Shown in pieces: positions 34,351-46,663 of a DNA stretch of 64,000 nucleotides. This DNA is from Alnus glutinosa (Eukaryota > Streptophyta > Magnoliopsida > Fagales > Betulaceae). Below the pieces are notes generated by a model. It searched no databases. It had not been told where the DNA came from and saw only the letters and a list, made by a program, of their open reading frames with translations. A program made the translations under genes and the position numbers. The number at the start of each line of letters is the position of its first letter. Position 1 is the stretch's first letter. The DNA is taken from assembly GCF_958979055.1 (NCBI RefSeq), contig NC_084891.1, positions 7,342,501 to 7,406,500 on the forward strand, given 5' to 3'.

Positions 34351-37300
34351 TTGTTAGAAATATTCAACATATTACTTAAGCTAACCGCAGCGGAAAACGA
34401 ATAAGACAGGATTTAGGCTTACCTCTAGCCATATTTGCTCAAGCTTTTCCACGATCCATCTGAAGAACAAGGAAAAATTATTTGAGGGATCTTCTAACCT
34501 ATGCCTATTGCTTGATGGCTGTACTGATGGTGTACACAGGCACTCTATTTATAGGCTAGGTTAGGGACCCTCAAAATGGTAAACACCGTATTTGTTTCCT
34601 TCCATCAAGGAAACAATATCGTTAATTGATTTTAAAATCAATTAACCGATTCCATATTTACGGTAATCTAAATTAATAGAAATAACCATAATACCGATTC
34701 CATATTTACGGTAATCTAAATTAATAGAAATATCCATAATACCGTATATGTTTATTATTAAAATAATAAACATAGTAAACACCGTAAATGTGATATAAAG
34801 GCCACAACCAAAAAGGAATAATATATATTACATAGGAATAATATATATTACATTCTCCCACTTGGACTTTATAACACATGACCATATGGTATTAGGTTCT
34901 TTAGTTTTGGCCAATCTTTTATGGAATCCTCCAACTCAGTTAAGAAGTGTTTCACACGAATCATGGCGGTAAAACCATTATAAAAGTAGGTCGTCCCTTC
35001 CATGTATCACAATGTAAAACACTCCTTACATGAGTACCTTATGGATAATCAAGCTTTATGAATGAACTTCTTATAAGTCATTCGGGTCCAACTTTATTTA
35101 TCCTCATGGATAAAATAACAAATGTGCACAAAAAATCTTTATTACAATAACTTTATGTCTATAGACCAAAAAGAGACAAACCAAGCGAAAATGAATTAAT
35201 GAGTCTCATATATTCCGCATGACTTTATTCTTTCTTTACCGGTAAACTTTAAGTCATGGGATCCGCAATCATTAATTCAGTACTTATATGCTCAATAGAC
35301 CCTTTATGTCTCTTAATGTTATCTCTCGTACTGAGATACTTGATGTCGATTTACTTCTGCTTCTACTCTTTATTCTTATAAAAGAAGATTATAGTAGAAT
35401 TACCGCAGAGTATCTTTATGGTCTAACTGTATAATCGACAATATTGAGACTTTCAACAAAATGTCTCAACCATCATGCCTGTGTACTGAATTCATAGCAC
35501 GCTAGACTTTTAGCTTTCTTGGTAGACGTAGCAACTATAGCCTGCATACTGCATCTCTAGGATATATCCTTCAATAAAAAGATATATACCCTAAAGTAGA
35601 CTTTCTACTATCTACACAATCAGCAAAACTCAAATCTGAACAACTAACCACCTTCAAATGGAAAGTGTATCCTTAGGTTAAGTTGTACTTCTTGGTTCCT
35701 TGCATATACCGCAAGACTTTATTTGCAGCACTTTATTGACTCAATATACTTATTGTCAGTCATATGGTTATGTATAATGCAGACGCTTAAAACTTTTCAT
35801 CTGCCCTTATTCCAATACCTTTTGGGACATTAATCTGTATTTAATTAGTCCCTCTTAATTGCTACTGAAGATGCAAATCCTTCATTCTAAATTTTTTTCA
35901 AAACTTTTTTCAATGTAGGTCTTCCGAGACAATGTTAATATTCTTTATGTCTCTATGAATCTCTATGTCAAAAGACATAAGAGGTTTCACCCAAATCCTT
36001 CATTTCAAAGTTTTGTGAACTTTATGTAGCAAACCTAAATCACCACTTGCAAATATAGGACTAGAAAGATTACTGTACTCCCACTGACCTTAAGGTATAT
36101 ATACTAATCAACAAGGTTTTCTATAAACAATAACCTTGTAAAAAGTATCTTACCATTGAGAGATCTATCACAGCCCATAAATAGAATTCTTTCATTTGCA
36201 AGCTTTTCTGACTGTTACTTATAAAACCTTTTGATTGTTTCATGTAAACCTCGTCTTTAAGATCCCTATTCAGAAAGGTTGTTTTCGCATCGATTTGATG
36301 CAGCTCTAGATCAAAATGAGCTACTAATGCTATGATTATCTTGATGAACCATTCTTAGACACTGGAGAGAATGTTTCACGATAATCAATGCCTTCCTTAT
36401 GAGTAAAACCATTGGCTACGAGTCTAGTTTGACTTTTGAGCAATGGATTTATCTCTTACTTCATGGCACTGAATCTCAATGCGGAGTTTTCTCCATTCAT
36501 AGCATGTGAAAACAAATTTGGATCATCTTTATGTCCAATGTCAACATCAGACTCTGGGAGATATACAACATGATCACTAAGAATTGTTGATCTATTTATT
36601 CTATAGGATTTTCTTAATTCTACTTCCTCTGCATTTTGCAATGGGAGAATAGACTTTTGAACCTGTTCTGTATGAGTTGGTTGTTCTAGAAATGATTGTG
36701 GCTCAGGATAATCAATCTGATTTTTCCTGAATTCAATCATTCATCCTCTATGAGGAGGAGACTTAGCCAACTCTAGTGCTTCCTCAAATTCCAATTTATA
36801 TGAATGAGCACTCCCACTAGGTTCCGTATCCTCTAGAAATTTTACAATCAACAACTCTAGGCTTATATGAAGGACAATAAAACATCAAAACCCTTTAAAG
36901 TTTACTAGATAGCTTATAAAAGATCCACTGGTTGTCCTTGAATCTAATTTCCTAAGGCGAGGATTATAAATCCTTTCTTTAGCAAGGCAACCCCATATGT
37001 GTAAATAATGTAAACCAAGCTTTCATCTATTTCATACTTTAAAAGGTGTCTTAAAGACAACCTTAGATGGAATACTGTTTAACATATACACAATGGTCTT
37101 CAAAGCTTTACTCTATAAGGGTAATAGCAGATTAGTATTACTAATCATTTCCCTTTGTGTGTACCTACCTTAATACTCTATGCCTATATTAGATCTTATG
37201 ATCTTCATATTGTTTCTCTTCTTCTTCCTTATAGATATTGAAAGCATTCAATACCCCAGCTTTAATATTTAGAAGATAGACATACATAAACTTTATATGG

Positions 37301-39776
37301 TCATCACTGAAAGAGATAAAAATATCTCTGACCATTTAGGCAATGAGTATGGAAAGGTTAACATATTTCAATGTACATGATCTCAAGAATTTTAAAAGGC
37401 TCTCTTTGGCACCTCTAATGGTTTTGTTGGTATGCTTTCCCTTATGCAATCCACACAAGTACCAAAGTCAGTAAATCACCGACTTTTATTTTCTGTATGG
37501 AGATATATTTCAATCTCCAAAGCTATAACAAGAGCATTTTTAAATTCTTAAAGACTCTACTTTACGTCAACATCACTATGCAGAAATAAACAAATAATTT
37601 TGTTTCAAAAATTGGGACGTAGGTCAATTTTAAATAGACTTTAAATAAACCTCAACCAATATTCCACCAAAAAATAAGAAAAATTTCAAGTTTAAAATTG
37701 AAATTTTTAATAAGCCAAACTAGAAAATAGATTTCAAAAAGATTATGGAATATAAATCATTTTTTGAGGTCAAAATTATAACTGAATTTTAAAATTAACC
37801 TATAGATCCCAACAAGCTCAAATTATAAACACGTGTTGTCCATTTTAAAAAGGACTCTGCATTTGCGTTGACAATGTGGATTGTTAAACCATAATCAATC
37901 CACAATATATTTGATTGAGTCACTAAAAGAGATTCACGACATACTAGATATGGAGATTATCTTTATTTTAAGTCATTTCTTATACTTCATGCAATCTTTC
38001 TTTATATGCCCTTAATTTTCCTTATTTCATGAGAAATATGTATCTTGATTGCCAATAATACTTTATTGGCACCTTATTCTCATGCTTTAAGTGTTGGACA
38101 TGATTGCATTTATTGGTCCTTCATTTGACATGAATAATCATGTGAACACTTTATAAATTCTCTCATATCCTTGAACACACATGGTTAGAAGTTTATTTAC
38201 TAACCATTTATCCTTACGTGTGTTACAAGATAAAATTCTACACTTAGAAGAGAGAATTCAAAAAATTGAAATAGACCAACAATTACTCAAAAATCTCAAT
38301 CTTTAGGGACTTAAGCTAATCTATAATATCCTTCATTCTCATAATGGGATTATAAACACTTCAGAAACTGTAAAAGGTTTGTCTTTAAAGCTTTTTCTAT
38401 TAGGGTGCTGGCCAAGTTTTGTTTGAACTTACTAAATGTTCATAAACAACCTTTATAAAACTTTGGCTCTAAAACATTCAGGAATAAATCCCTGATGACT
38501 TTAGTGACATGAGATTTCATGAACATCTAACTTAAGTGATTAAATCACTCCCACCGTTCATGCTTAATAATCTCACGTGGCGTACTTAATTCCGCGGGAG
38601 TAGGTGGTTTGTCCACACGGAGTACCAAAATTTATAACACCCCAAATGAAAAAGCATATCAATAATTTTTCCAGTCAGAAAAATATTATCATAATGTATT
38701 GGAATATAAAACCACCAAAAGGTAGAGTAACAGGAATAGCTGCAATAACCCAAAATTAAAATAAATACTTTAATGCTATGAAGTAACTTTATTTTAAATT
38801 AGCCAATGCCAATTTAAATAGTAAATTTCAACCTACCTTTGGGCAAAGGTTGCATCACGCATGAAATTTACTCTTTATTGATAAGACTAATAAATTTAAA
38901 TATTAATAAATAAAATTCTTCGTACCTTTGGGCAACCGAAAGAAATTTTACTTTTAATACTAAATTTGTTATCTCATTCTAATTAAGTCATAAAAATAAA
39001 AACTTCCCTTTGGGGATAGGTAATTAAATTTATGAGTTAATTACAATACGATGTTAATTTTTTTTCTATATGAAGTTCATGTGTACGATCCTTATGCAAT
39101 TATTACAAAATTAGGATGCTTTGGCTCTCCCAAAATCATAATAATCACGCTGTAATTCATGAACATCTAATAAATCTTTATGAGGTTCATGCGTGTGATC
39201 CTGATGTAATTATCATACAAAAATGGGATGCTTTGGCTCTCCCATAATTATTATGATAATTACGTGTGTGTAATCTTGATGCAATTGTCATTCAAAATTG
39301 GGATGCTGTGGCTCTCCCAAAATTATCATGATAATTGCTACTTCATTAACATCTAACAACTTTATAGATGCCCCCTTAATGGCCTTAGGAATATAACAAA
39401 CCAATACTTAAATGGGGTAAACAGCATTTTCCAAGGTGCAAGCAGATGAGCTCCCAGGAAAGTGAGGGGGGTCACACCGGACACACTTAAATCCCAAGAC
39501 TTTCCTTGCCAGAACTTTCCCCGACATTGCATTCTTAGATATTACTGTAAACACACCAGTATATATAGTATTGTTAATTATTCTTAGGTCTAGGCATCAA
39601 ACAATTTATATTTAAACAATATAAATTTAAAATATATATTCCTCAATTCATGTATTAAATAATGCCGTATATGTTTATTGAAAAAATAATAAACGTAGTA
39701 AACACCGTAAATGTGATATAAAGGCCACAACCAAAAAGGAATAATATATATTACATAGGAATAATATATATTACAC
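34351..39776 (-). mobile_element. Decayed Ty1/Copia LTR retrotransposon nested in the MULE
   Basis: Shared LTR sequence (GTAAACACCGTAAATGTGATA, ATATAAAGGCCACAACC) occurs at 34770-34852 and 39690-39776. The 3' LTR on the minus strand is preceded by the polypurine tract AGTCCAAGTGGGAGAA (34853-34868). Minus-strand coding remnants include a zinc-knuckle relic (about 38000), a protease-like segment (about 37900), a Copia linker VVYLPESDVDIGHKDDPNLF (about 36590-36500) and RT pieces RLVANGFTHKEGIDYRETFS and TTFLNRDLKDEVYMKQ (36420-36230). Many stops and frameshifts show old age. The 5' LTR diverges after about 115 bp and may be truncated. Short direct repeats with GGATGCTTTGGCTCTCCC (39112, 39226, 39301) lie in the leader region. 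Confidence 0.85.
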
Positions 39777-40128
39777 AGCTAACACTTACAGAGTAGGAAA
39801 CTTACAGCTCAAGAGAATACAAGATATCCAGCTCTCATGAACAAACAAACAAACTTTAACTCATGTAAAAACCTGATGAATTGTGCAAGTAGATCAACCA
39901 ATATTGAATGCCTAGAGTGTGCAACTAACAATTCAGCAATTACTTCAATGAACTCAGAGGACTGAAGCAGTAGATCAACAAGAATCTATATATGCATTAT
40001 TTCTCTATTTCACAATCTATTAACTGAACTCAGTGAAATTTTCTAACTGAAAAAGGCAAAAAAAAAAAAAAAAAAAGACAAAAGACAAAAGATTTTACTA
40101 GAGAATATGGGAATAAACATGTACATAC

Positions 40129-40599
40129 CAAGTTTGATGAACAAAACAGATATGACCCCTAAAATATGCTCATTTGGAGTTCCATTATGAGCACTGAGGG
40201 CATTCTCAAAGACAGCACATATCGATTTAATTGTGCTTGCTTCCATGCTCTCCTGATAATCTTGAGCACATCTCCTAACCTGCATTGAAGCAATCAAAAT
40301 ATCAATAAACCACTTATTAACTTGCTTTAAAATTTTCTACAAACGATCATTGCACTAATTAATCAACATATTCCGCATTCTATACACATAAACTGTCCAT
40401 TGGTGCAAACCTTGCTGCACCACCCAAAACCTGCAATCACCCAAGACAATCATCAACTACAAGCAAACAAATTTAAATAAAAACTAATATAAATGATCTA
40501 GTTGCGGTGCACAGAAGGCAATATTATGAACACAAACCTTTGTCCATGTATCTGTTGTAAAGCTCGATCAATTGGGTGTAGTTCGTATCTGAAAACCCA
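40129..40599 (-). pseudogene. Unidentified captured fragment, two exons
   Basis: Exon 40599-40538 reads GFSDTNYTQLIELYNRYMDK. Exon 40279-40129 reads VRRCAQDYQESMEASTIKSI and NGTPNEHILGVISVLFIKLG. Both have AG acceptors and GT donors, and they are separated by an AT-rich intron. The sequence is clearly protein-coding in character, and a single parent gene for both exons is likely but not shown. I do not recognise the family. It lies in the same orientation as the transposase and the flanking VARICOSE and choline kinase pieces. Confidence 0.55.
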
Positions 40600-40855
40600 C
40601 TGTATATTCAAAATCAACCAACCAAAATGTAAAGAAAAAAAAAATAACATAAAAAAGAAAATAGCATACACCATCCAAAATTGACCTACATCTCTTTAGC
40701 TAGTACACAACATATATGAACATCATATAAGAACCAAAAAAAAAAAAAAAATTACAATAAAATAAAATAGAGTCGTCAATATTTTCCAGTACATCCAGGA
40801 GTCCATTAGCTCCATTACAACTCCATCACAAATACCATTAACTATCATATTGGCC

Positions 40856-41149
40856 TCAAGGTGGAAGTAAACCATTCATCAGAAGACGTATAGTTGACCG
40901 CATAGCATCAGTAATTGTCGGCAGGACACTTATATGGTTGAGTGCGGCATAGACTTGATTGAAGATGGGCCGCACATGCATTTCAATTGCCGGATCAGTT
41001 GGAATTATGGAATTAAAAACGTCTGTCATCCAAGCAATTATTTCGGCTGGGTTGGTATTGAAACAATAGGGTAAAAGCCAGAACAACTGGAGTAATACTT
41101 CTTGACTCAAAGGCAAAGGATCCATAGTCAAGACCCACCGTATATCAAC
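40856..41149 (-). pseudogene. VCS: VARICOSE (EDC4-type) C-terminal exon
   Basis: After an AG acceptor (TTTTCAG at 41150) the frame reads VDIRWVLTMDPLPLSQEVLL, then IIAWMTDVFNSIIPTDPAIE and MHVRPIFNQVYAALNHISVL, ending MNGLLPP and TGA (40858-40856). This is the helical C terminus of plant VARICOSE, the scaffold of the mRNA decapping complex. The exon itself is open. However, the preceding exon (41344 on) lacks a GT donor at the position where VCS genes splice (after WLCSQ) and meets TGA at 41215-41213, so this last exon is probably not joined to it. Confidence 0.82.
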
Positions 41150-41212
41150 CTGAAAATCAACGTTAATATTCAGACATCTAAATTGGATGCATTTTAATAA
41201 CCATCAAAAATA

Positions 41213-44132
41213 TCAATTGATTGAGCATAGCCAATTCACAATTGACACATCACGCATTTGTAAGGCTGTACTGAAAGCTTCTTGGTATTTGTGTTGGCTT
41301 ATCAATGTAGATAACAAATTTATGGGGTCCATTGACAAATTCACCTGATACACACATGATTCGTTTCCCTTATTGTACGCATATGAATGAATGCCAACAC
41401 AAAATTTGAAAAACGCAAATTATACCTGAGAAAGAATAGAATGATGGTGACCACTGAAAGTGTGAGCAACTGTCGATGACGAAGCGACAGAATCCTGCAA
41501 AAACAGACATTGAATAAGTACGTGAAATATCAAATAATTGTCAAAAACCAATTAATAAATAAAGAGATGTTGGCTAATCACCTGAGTACTATGATCGCGA
41601 GCTGCAGAAGGCACAGAAGGCAATGGAGATTGACTAGTGTTGTCTTGATTTTTCGTTGATTTGGAGGCCTACAATTAAAAAATGGTTTATGCAATGTGGA
41701 GAAGTACACATGTTTTTTAAGTAAGTAAAATGTGGACAGAAGTAATAAAAAAAATAAATAATAAATTCACTAACTTGATTTTTTCGTTTCTTCGTTTTAT
41801 CATTGTTGTTTCTTGGTGGCTTGCTCGATGCTTTGGATTTCTTCACCGCTGTTTCTATAACAGACACCTTTCTCTTTGTTCGTGGTCTCCCTTTACAGTC
41901 AATCTTCACAGGACTAAGCACATTTTTGCAGCTAGAAGATGGGGTAGCTGAAATGCTGCCAAAAGATTGATTTTCGCAACGCCACAACTCTTTTAATTGA
42001 TCAATTTTTTCCATTAGTTCCATGCAACGTTTCTCCGTGTTTACCGACGTGAGCGACAGTAATTCTTCCAAATTGTTTCTCACTTTGTCATGTATTTGGG
42101 CATGTGGATTATCACTAATGGCATCATAACTACTCTTAACCTTCGAGTACTCTCGCTTAATATCTTTCCTCCATCTGTCAAGAACATATCTTTGTGGCAG
42201 AGTTGTCACTTTCTTTGTACGTAACACGGAAAGCGAATGCCTACATAGGATGCCTTTTACTTCAAACATTGCACATGTGCACTTCACTTCGAGTTCATTT
42301 TCATTGAAGTAAACAAGAAATGTCTTTTCTATTAAGTGATCTCCAACTGCAACATATTCAACAACTTCGAAGGTAGAAATCGCACCTTCACTTTTGAGAA
42401 GAGCGTTATTACAAGACATCATTTTCACAAATTGCTCATGTATTTCTTTGAACTTCGCATTTGTGTAAACAACTTGAAACTGTTTCTCTAATTGCAAGGC
42501 ACTTATACATGGGATTGTGCGATTGAAAGAATCGAAATCAGCACGTGCCTCACTCTCGACCATTCTCCTTAAAGCGTTATCATATTCATCAACAAATTCT
42601 TTCAATGTGGTTCGTGAGTGCACATAACCATCAAAAAATGCGTTCATACTTTCACTTCGCTGTGTAGTACTCATTCCCACCCAAAACGTATCTTTCATGT
42701 ATGCCGGCACCCAAAATGTCTTATCCATATATAACCCATTCAACCATGCATTATCATGAAGATTATACTTCTCCAGAAGATCTTTCCAATTTTCCTCATA
42801 TTCTTCACATGTTTGAGAGTCATACAAACATTTATTAATGGCACCCTTAATGCCATCAAAATTAGCATGTGATCCAAACTTTTCAGGCAATTTTTTTAAA
42901 ATGTGCCACATACAATATCTATGACGACTTTCAGGAAAAACAATAGCGATTGCATTTTTCATAGCTCTATCCTGGTCTGTCATAATTGCTTTAGGGGCTT
43001 GACCATTCATGCACTCCAACCAACATTTAAACAACCACACAAATGTGTCTGTATCCTCTCTTGAAATTAGTCCTGCCCCCAAAAGTATAGATTGACCATG
43101 ATGATTCACTCCTACAAAAGGAGCAAATGGCATGTCATATTTATTGGTCAAATACGTTGTGTCAAACGTAATAACATCTCCAAAGAAATCATACGCTGCC
43201 CTACTCCGTGCATCAGCCCAAAAAACATTTCTTAACCTACAATCATCGTCCACATCTATTACGTAGTAGAAGCCACTATTCTGCTTTTGCATTCTTCTGA
43301 AGTAATCACAAAGTGCTTGAGCACCACCTTTACCAAGATTGAGTTCTCTTGCCTTGTTAATATAATTCCGACAATCTCTCTCTCCAAAGGAAAGATTCTC
43401 AAACCCTCCACTTTCAACAACTAATGAATTGAAATTTTTACACAAACGTATTCCTGCTCTGTCATTTAGCTCAAGTCTTCTTTTCGCAGCGTCACTAATT
43501 TTCTTATTGCTTCTAAAAAATCTCGCCTTGCCCGGGCTTAACGAATGATTATGCATCAACTCAACTTTACTCAAAAACCACGTTCCATCATCACATAAAT
43601 TTGTACAAATCCTAGCACCACACCCTGTTTTATTTGAAATTGGAATTGGCTTCGAACAATCACTTGTTTTAGGTCGCTCTGCACCTCCACGAGTACATAT
43701 AAGCATTACGTAACCTTTTATACCCTTCTTTTTTCTCGAGCTTCTCTGCGCTATACCAAACCCAGCTTGCTTAGCATACTTCCTATAATAAGAGCAGACT
43801 TCGTCTAATGAACTAAATGTCATTGATTCTTTCGGCTCTTCAACTTTCTCATCATCCTTTAACACCACAGGTAGTACCACATTTTCTTCCTCATCATTCA
43901 ACTCTTCATCAGAAATAAATGTCATTAAATCCTTCGACTTCTCAAATTTTTCACCCATATCTATCCAAAAAAGTATACAAAATGTGTTTATAAAAAAGCC
44001 TAGAATAATAATAAAGAAAAAACTATAACTCAAACAAAAGTGAAAAAACTAACCATTTTGACGGTCATCTTGATGGGTTAGATCATCGTCAAATTCACCA
44101 TCATTATCCAATCGTGAACTTGAAGAGTCCAT
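41213..44132 (-). CDS. FAR1/FHY3-type MULE transposase with spliced VARICOSE-derived C terminus
   Basis: Predicted exons: 44132-44054, 43960-41775, 41668-41582, 41494-41426 and 41344-41213. All introns are GT-AG and phases agree, giving about 850 residues. The start MDSSSSRLDNDGEFDDD replaces an apparent ATG at 44033 that lies inside intron 1. Domains: acidic N terminus; FAR1 zinc/DNA-binding region (about 83-168); MULE transposase core with D293 (ITFDTTY), D355 (IMTDQD) and E463 (TTQRSESMN), a complete DDE set; SWIM zinc finger CxC...CxH (about 587-601, CTCAMF...LCRH); lysine-rich tail. Exon 5 (SMDPINLLSTLISQHKYQEA, VSIVNWLCS) matches VARICOSE, so the protein may end with a captured decapping-scaffold segment. 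The catalytic core has no stop, so it may be active. Alternative: the transposase ends within intron 2 and the VCS exons are only nearby. Confidence 0.85.
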
Positions 44133-44544
44133 TTAGAAAAGTGCTATATTAAAAAGTAATATAAGTTAATTGAATGAAAAAACTAAACTACATAACCTTA
44201 AAAGCATGTAATTTGACAATATTATACAAATTAAACTACATAAAGGCAGTCATAGCACTAGCTTTTTAATGCCTTCATTTTTCCTCATGGAAGTTTGACA
44301 ATAAAAAACCATAGAAATCACGAGTATGTTTTCCTCATTGTACAAAAGATGGGGCACTTTTCACTAGACATATAATGACATTGAACAACTGATACAACAA
44401 TTGTTTATAAAAAATAGAAAAAAAAAAAAAATTGTTTAGGATCTACTCAAACTTAAATAGACAAGGATCCAGGCAAAGTCACATATGATGCCTAAACCAA
44501 AAAAAAAAAAAAAAAAGATAAAATTTTGGTTTCCGAAAAAGTCA

Positions 44545-45393
44545 TAGTAAGCCAGAGGCCCATTTTGATTCAGCCATTAAAGATGGTCAATGAAATTGGA
44601 GGCCCGCTCGTTTTGATCAGATTGTAAATATTCAGAGTAAGCTAAGTTTGGTTTCTTTTGGTGATAAAGACATTCTGCATTGGTTTGCTTCAAAAAATGG
44701 TATGTATTCTTGCTCACACATACTTAGTATGCTATTCGTGTTAAGCGACAAATTGTGGATTGGTGGTCTTTGGTTTGGTTTCATTCTTCCATTCCTAAGC
44801 AAGCTTTTGTCACTTGGTTGGCAATGAGGGATGCGTTATCGACTAGTAAGAAGCTTTTGGGTTGGGGCTTTCAAGGGTATGTGAAATGTATTTTTTGCAT
44901 ATTTGGGATTGAAGATAGAGATCATTTATTTTTCTCTTGTGGGTTTAGTGGCAAAATTTGGAAAAATGTCATGGGGTCATGTGGTGTGTTGAATCCACCC
45001 ACTTGTTGGGATGATGTAGTTTCTTTGGGTTTGCATGGAAGGGGAAAACTATGAAAGCCTGTATTTGCAAGTTAGTGGTAGTGTTTGGTTCTTGCTCTAA
45101 GGCATGGTTATAATCCTTGGACTGAAGAAAAGCTTTTACGACTGTTTAAGTGGAAAATGAAAATACGGTTTACTACTAAAGGTAAATTTAGGAAGACACA
45201 CGGAAATGTTATACTTTGTAATGCTTGGGGAATGGATGGGACTTTAGTTTAGTTTTGTAGAGGGGTTTTTTGTTGGTTATATTTTTCTTTATACAGGGGT
45301 TATTAAGCTTTAGTGTTTTACTATAGCTTTTCATTGTAAAGTGTTAAGTTGTTTTGTTAATGAAAGTTTTCTCATTTATCAAAAAAAAAAAAG
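44545..45393 (+). pseudogene. 5'-truncated LINE fragment (zf-RVT region) with poly(A)
   Basis: The frame 44755-45054 reads WWSLVWFHSSIPKQAFVTWL and DRDHLFFSCGFSGKIWKNV, the zf-RVT domain found at the C terminus of plant LINE ORF2, with the usual C-x2-C and H-x3-C pattern (KCIFCIFG, HLFFSC). It ends with a TTTATC-A(n) tail at 45378-45393. The upstream part is frameshifted. It lies within the transposase leader region and is a later insertion in the MULE. No clear target duplication was found. Confidence 0.8.
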
Positions 45394-46269
45394 CCAAGCC
45401 TTTTAGTGGAAAGGAGTCTAAGATCAATCCTCTTTCTGGAATGCGATGCAATGCATCAAAGCAGAAAATGAATCCTAATAAGGTCTCCTAACTCAATCAA
45501 CCCTCACAATTATTGGAAATGGGCAAACATGGACAAAAAAAAAAGACACAGTTATGACGCTAGAACATGCTAACAATTAAAACAAATATGTTCTAATAAC
45601 TTTCTTTATTTTGTAAACCAATTTTGTAATAGCTATAAAATAGATCATTATCCACAATGGATAATAGCTTAACTTTGCGCTTCAAGAAGCTGTCAGAGAA
45701 GAAACAAGAATTCCAAATATTCAAATATTGTTATTTACTTGGATAAAAAGTACAGTAATAAATCTTGAAAGTAACCCAGGCAAAAGAAAGAACTAAGAAC
45801 CACATGAAGTGGATGAAAAAGATGAGTCGATCAATCTATAAGCGAGAAAATTAAAAATTGAGTTTCTAGTTATCTTCATAACTCTAGGAAAGGTATGCAT
45901 GTCTTGCCCATGTGATAAGGATCACTTCATAGATTCCAGAATCTGGATATTTTATTTGCTTTACAAACTCAAAAAAAATGTTTCTCATTTGTCGGAATTG
46001 TGCATCACCAAAGAAATTGCTACATTTTCCAATTTTGATTGATTTTAGCAGATTTAGCTTAGAAATTGCGAAGTTAAACATTTTCCAATTTTATAGTAAA
46101 AGAATGTCTCAAGCTATTTAGCAAAAATTGAAAAAATTGCGACAAAATCTGAAGTTTAGTTGATCCAAAACCATGCAAATACATACTTAAGAACAGCAAG
46201 TAGATGTTCGTAATGCTTGACTACACTAACAGGGCACTGAAAGAAAGAAAAAGAGGGTCTTACAAAATT
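45394..46269. other. MULE interior, presumed transposase leader, no gene seen
   Basis: AT-rich DNA between the LINE fragment and the right terminal repeat. By symmetry with the GRF gene it may hold a leader intron of the transposase transcript (inference). No coding exon was recognised. Confidence 0.4.
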
Positions 46270-46654
46270 GGATTAATCCTTGGTCCGGAGCGAGCGGGAG
46301 AGACAGAGGGGCTGCGGGCTGCGGTCCGGAGCGAGTGGGAGAGACACAGGGGCTGGGGGCGGCGGTCCGGAGCGAGTGGGAGAGACAAAGGGGCTGGCGG
46401 CGGCGGTCCGGAGCGAGTGGGAGAGACAGAGGGGCTGGGGGCGGAACTCCGGTGAAGGACGCCGGAGGGCGATTTGGGGACTGTACGGACAAACTTCAGA
46501 GAGAGAGAGGGTGGGTGCGTTCAGCTTTGGGGGGAAATGAAATTTCATTTCCCCCTCCAACCAGTTTTGATGGAAAAAAAAAAATGAAAAAAAAGGATTT
46601 CCACGTAAGCTGTTGTAACATTGTTGTAAAATATGTGTACCAGTATCATTTCTC
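46270..46654 (-). repeat. Right terminal inverted repeat of the MULE
   Basis: The complement of this segment matches 28915-29480. Shared landmarks are ACAACAATGTTACAACAG, a GGGGGAAATGAAATTTCATT hairpin, CCGTACAGTCCCCAAAT, CCTTCACCGGAGTTCCG and TCGCTCCGGAC. It faces the transposase gene and probably supplies its promoter and leader. It is simpler than the left repeat, with one GGAGTTCCG block. Confidence 0.88.
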
Positions 46655-46663
46655 AAACCAAAA

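Larger units (their letters stand above)
28915..46654. mobile_element. 17.7-kb Mutator-like element (MULE), FAR1 class, with captured genes
   Basis: The left end is GAGAAATGATACTGGTACA; the right end is its exact complement, TGTACCAGTATCATTTCTC apart from flanking drift. Both are flanked by the identical 9-bp AAACCAAAA (28906-28914 and 46655-46663), the hallmark Mutator target duplication. The terminal repeats run several hundred bp. Inside are a FAR1-type transposase gene (-) starting 2.5 kb from the right end and a GRF zinc-finger gene (+) near the left end. These genes face each other. VARICOSE, choline kinase and one unidentified fragment lie between them, and a Copia element and a LINE fragment are nested insertions. 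The intact target duplication argues for a genuine single transposition of the whole unit, before the nested insertions. Confidence 0.93.

Noticed and set aside
41730-41951. Plus-strand frame opposite the transposase
   Set aside because: Antisense to the conserved lysine-rich tail and intron 2 of the transposase gene.
43961-44033. Apparent hydrophobic N terminus (signal-anchor-like) of the transposase
   Set aside because: It lies within a 93-bp AT-rich intron. The exon at 44132-44054 splices in phase and gives an acidic start instead.
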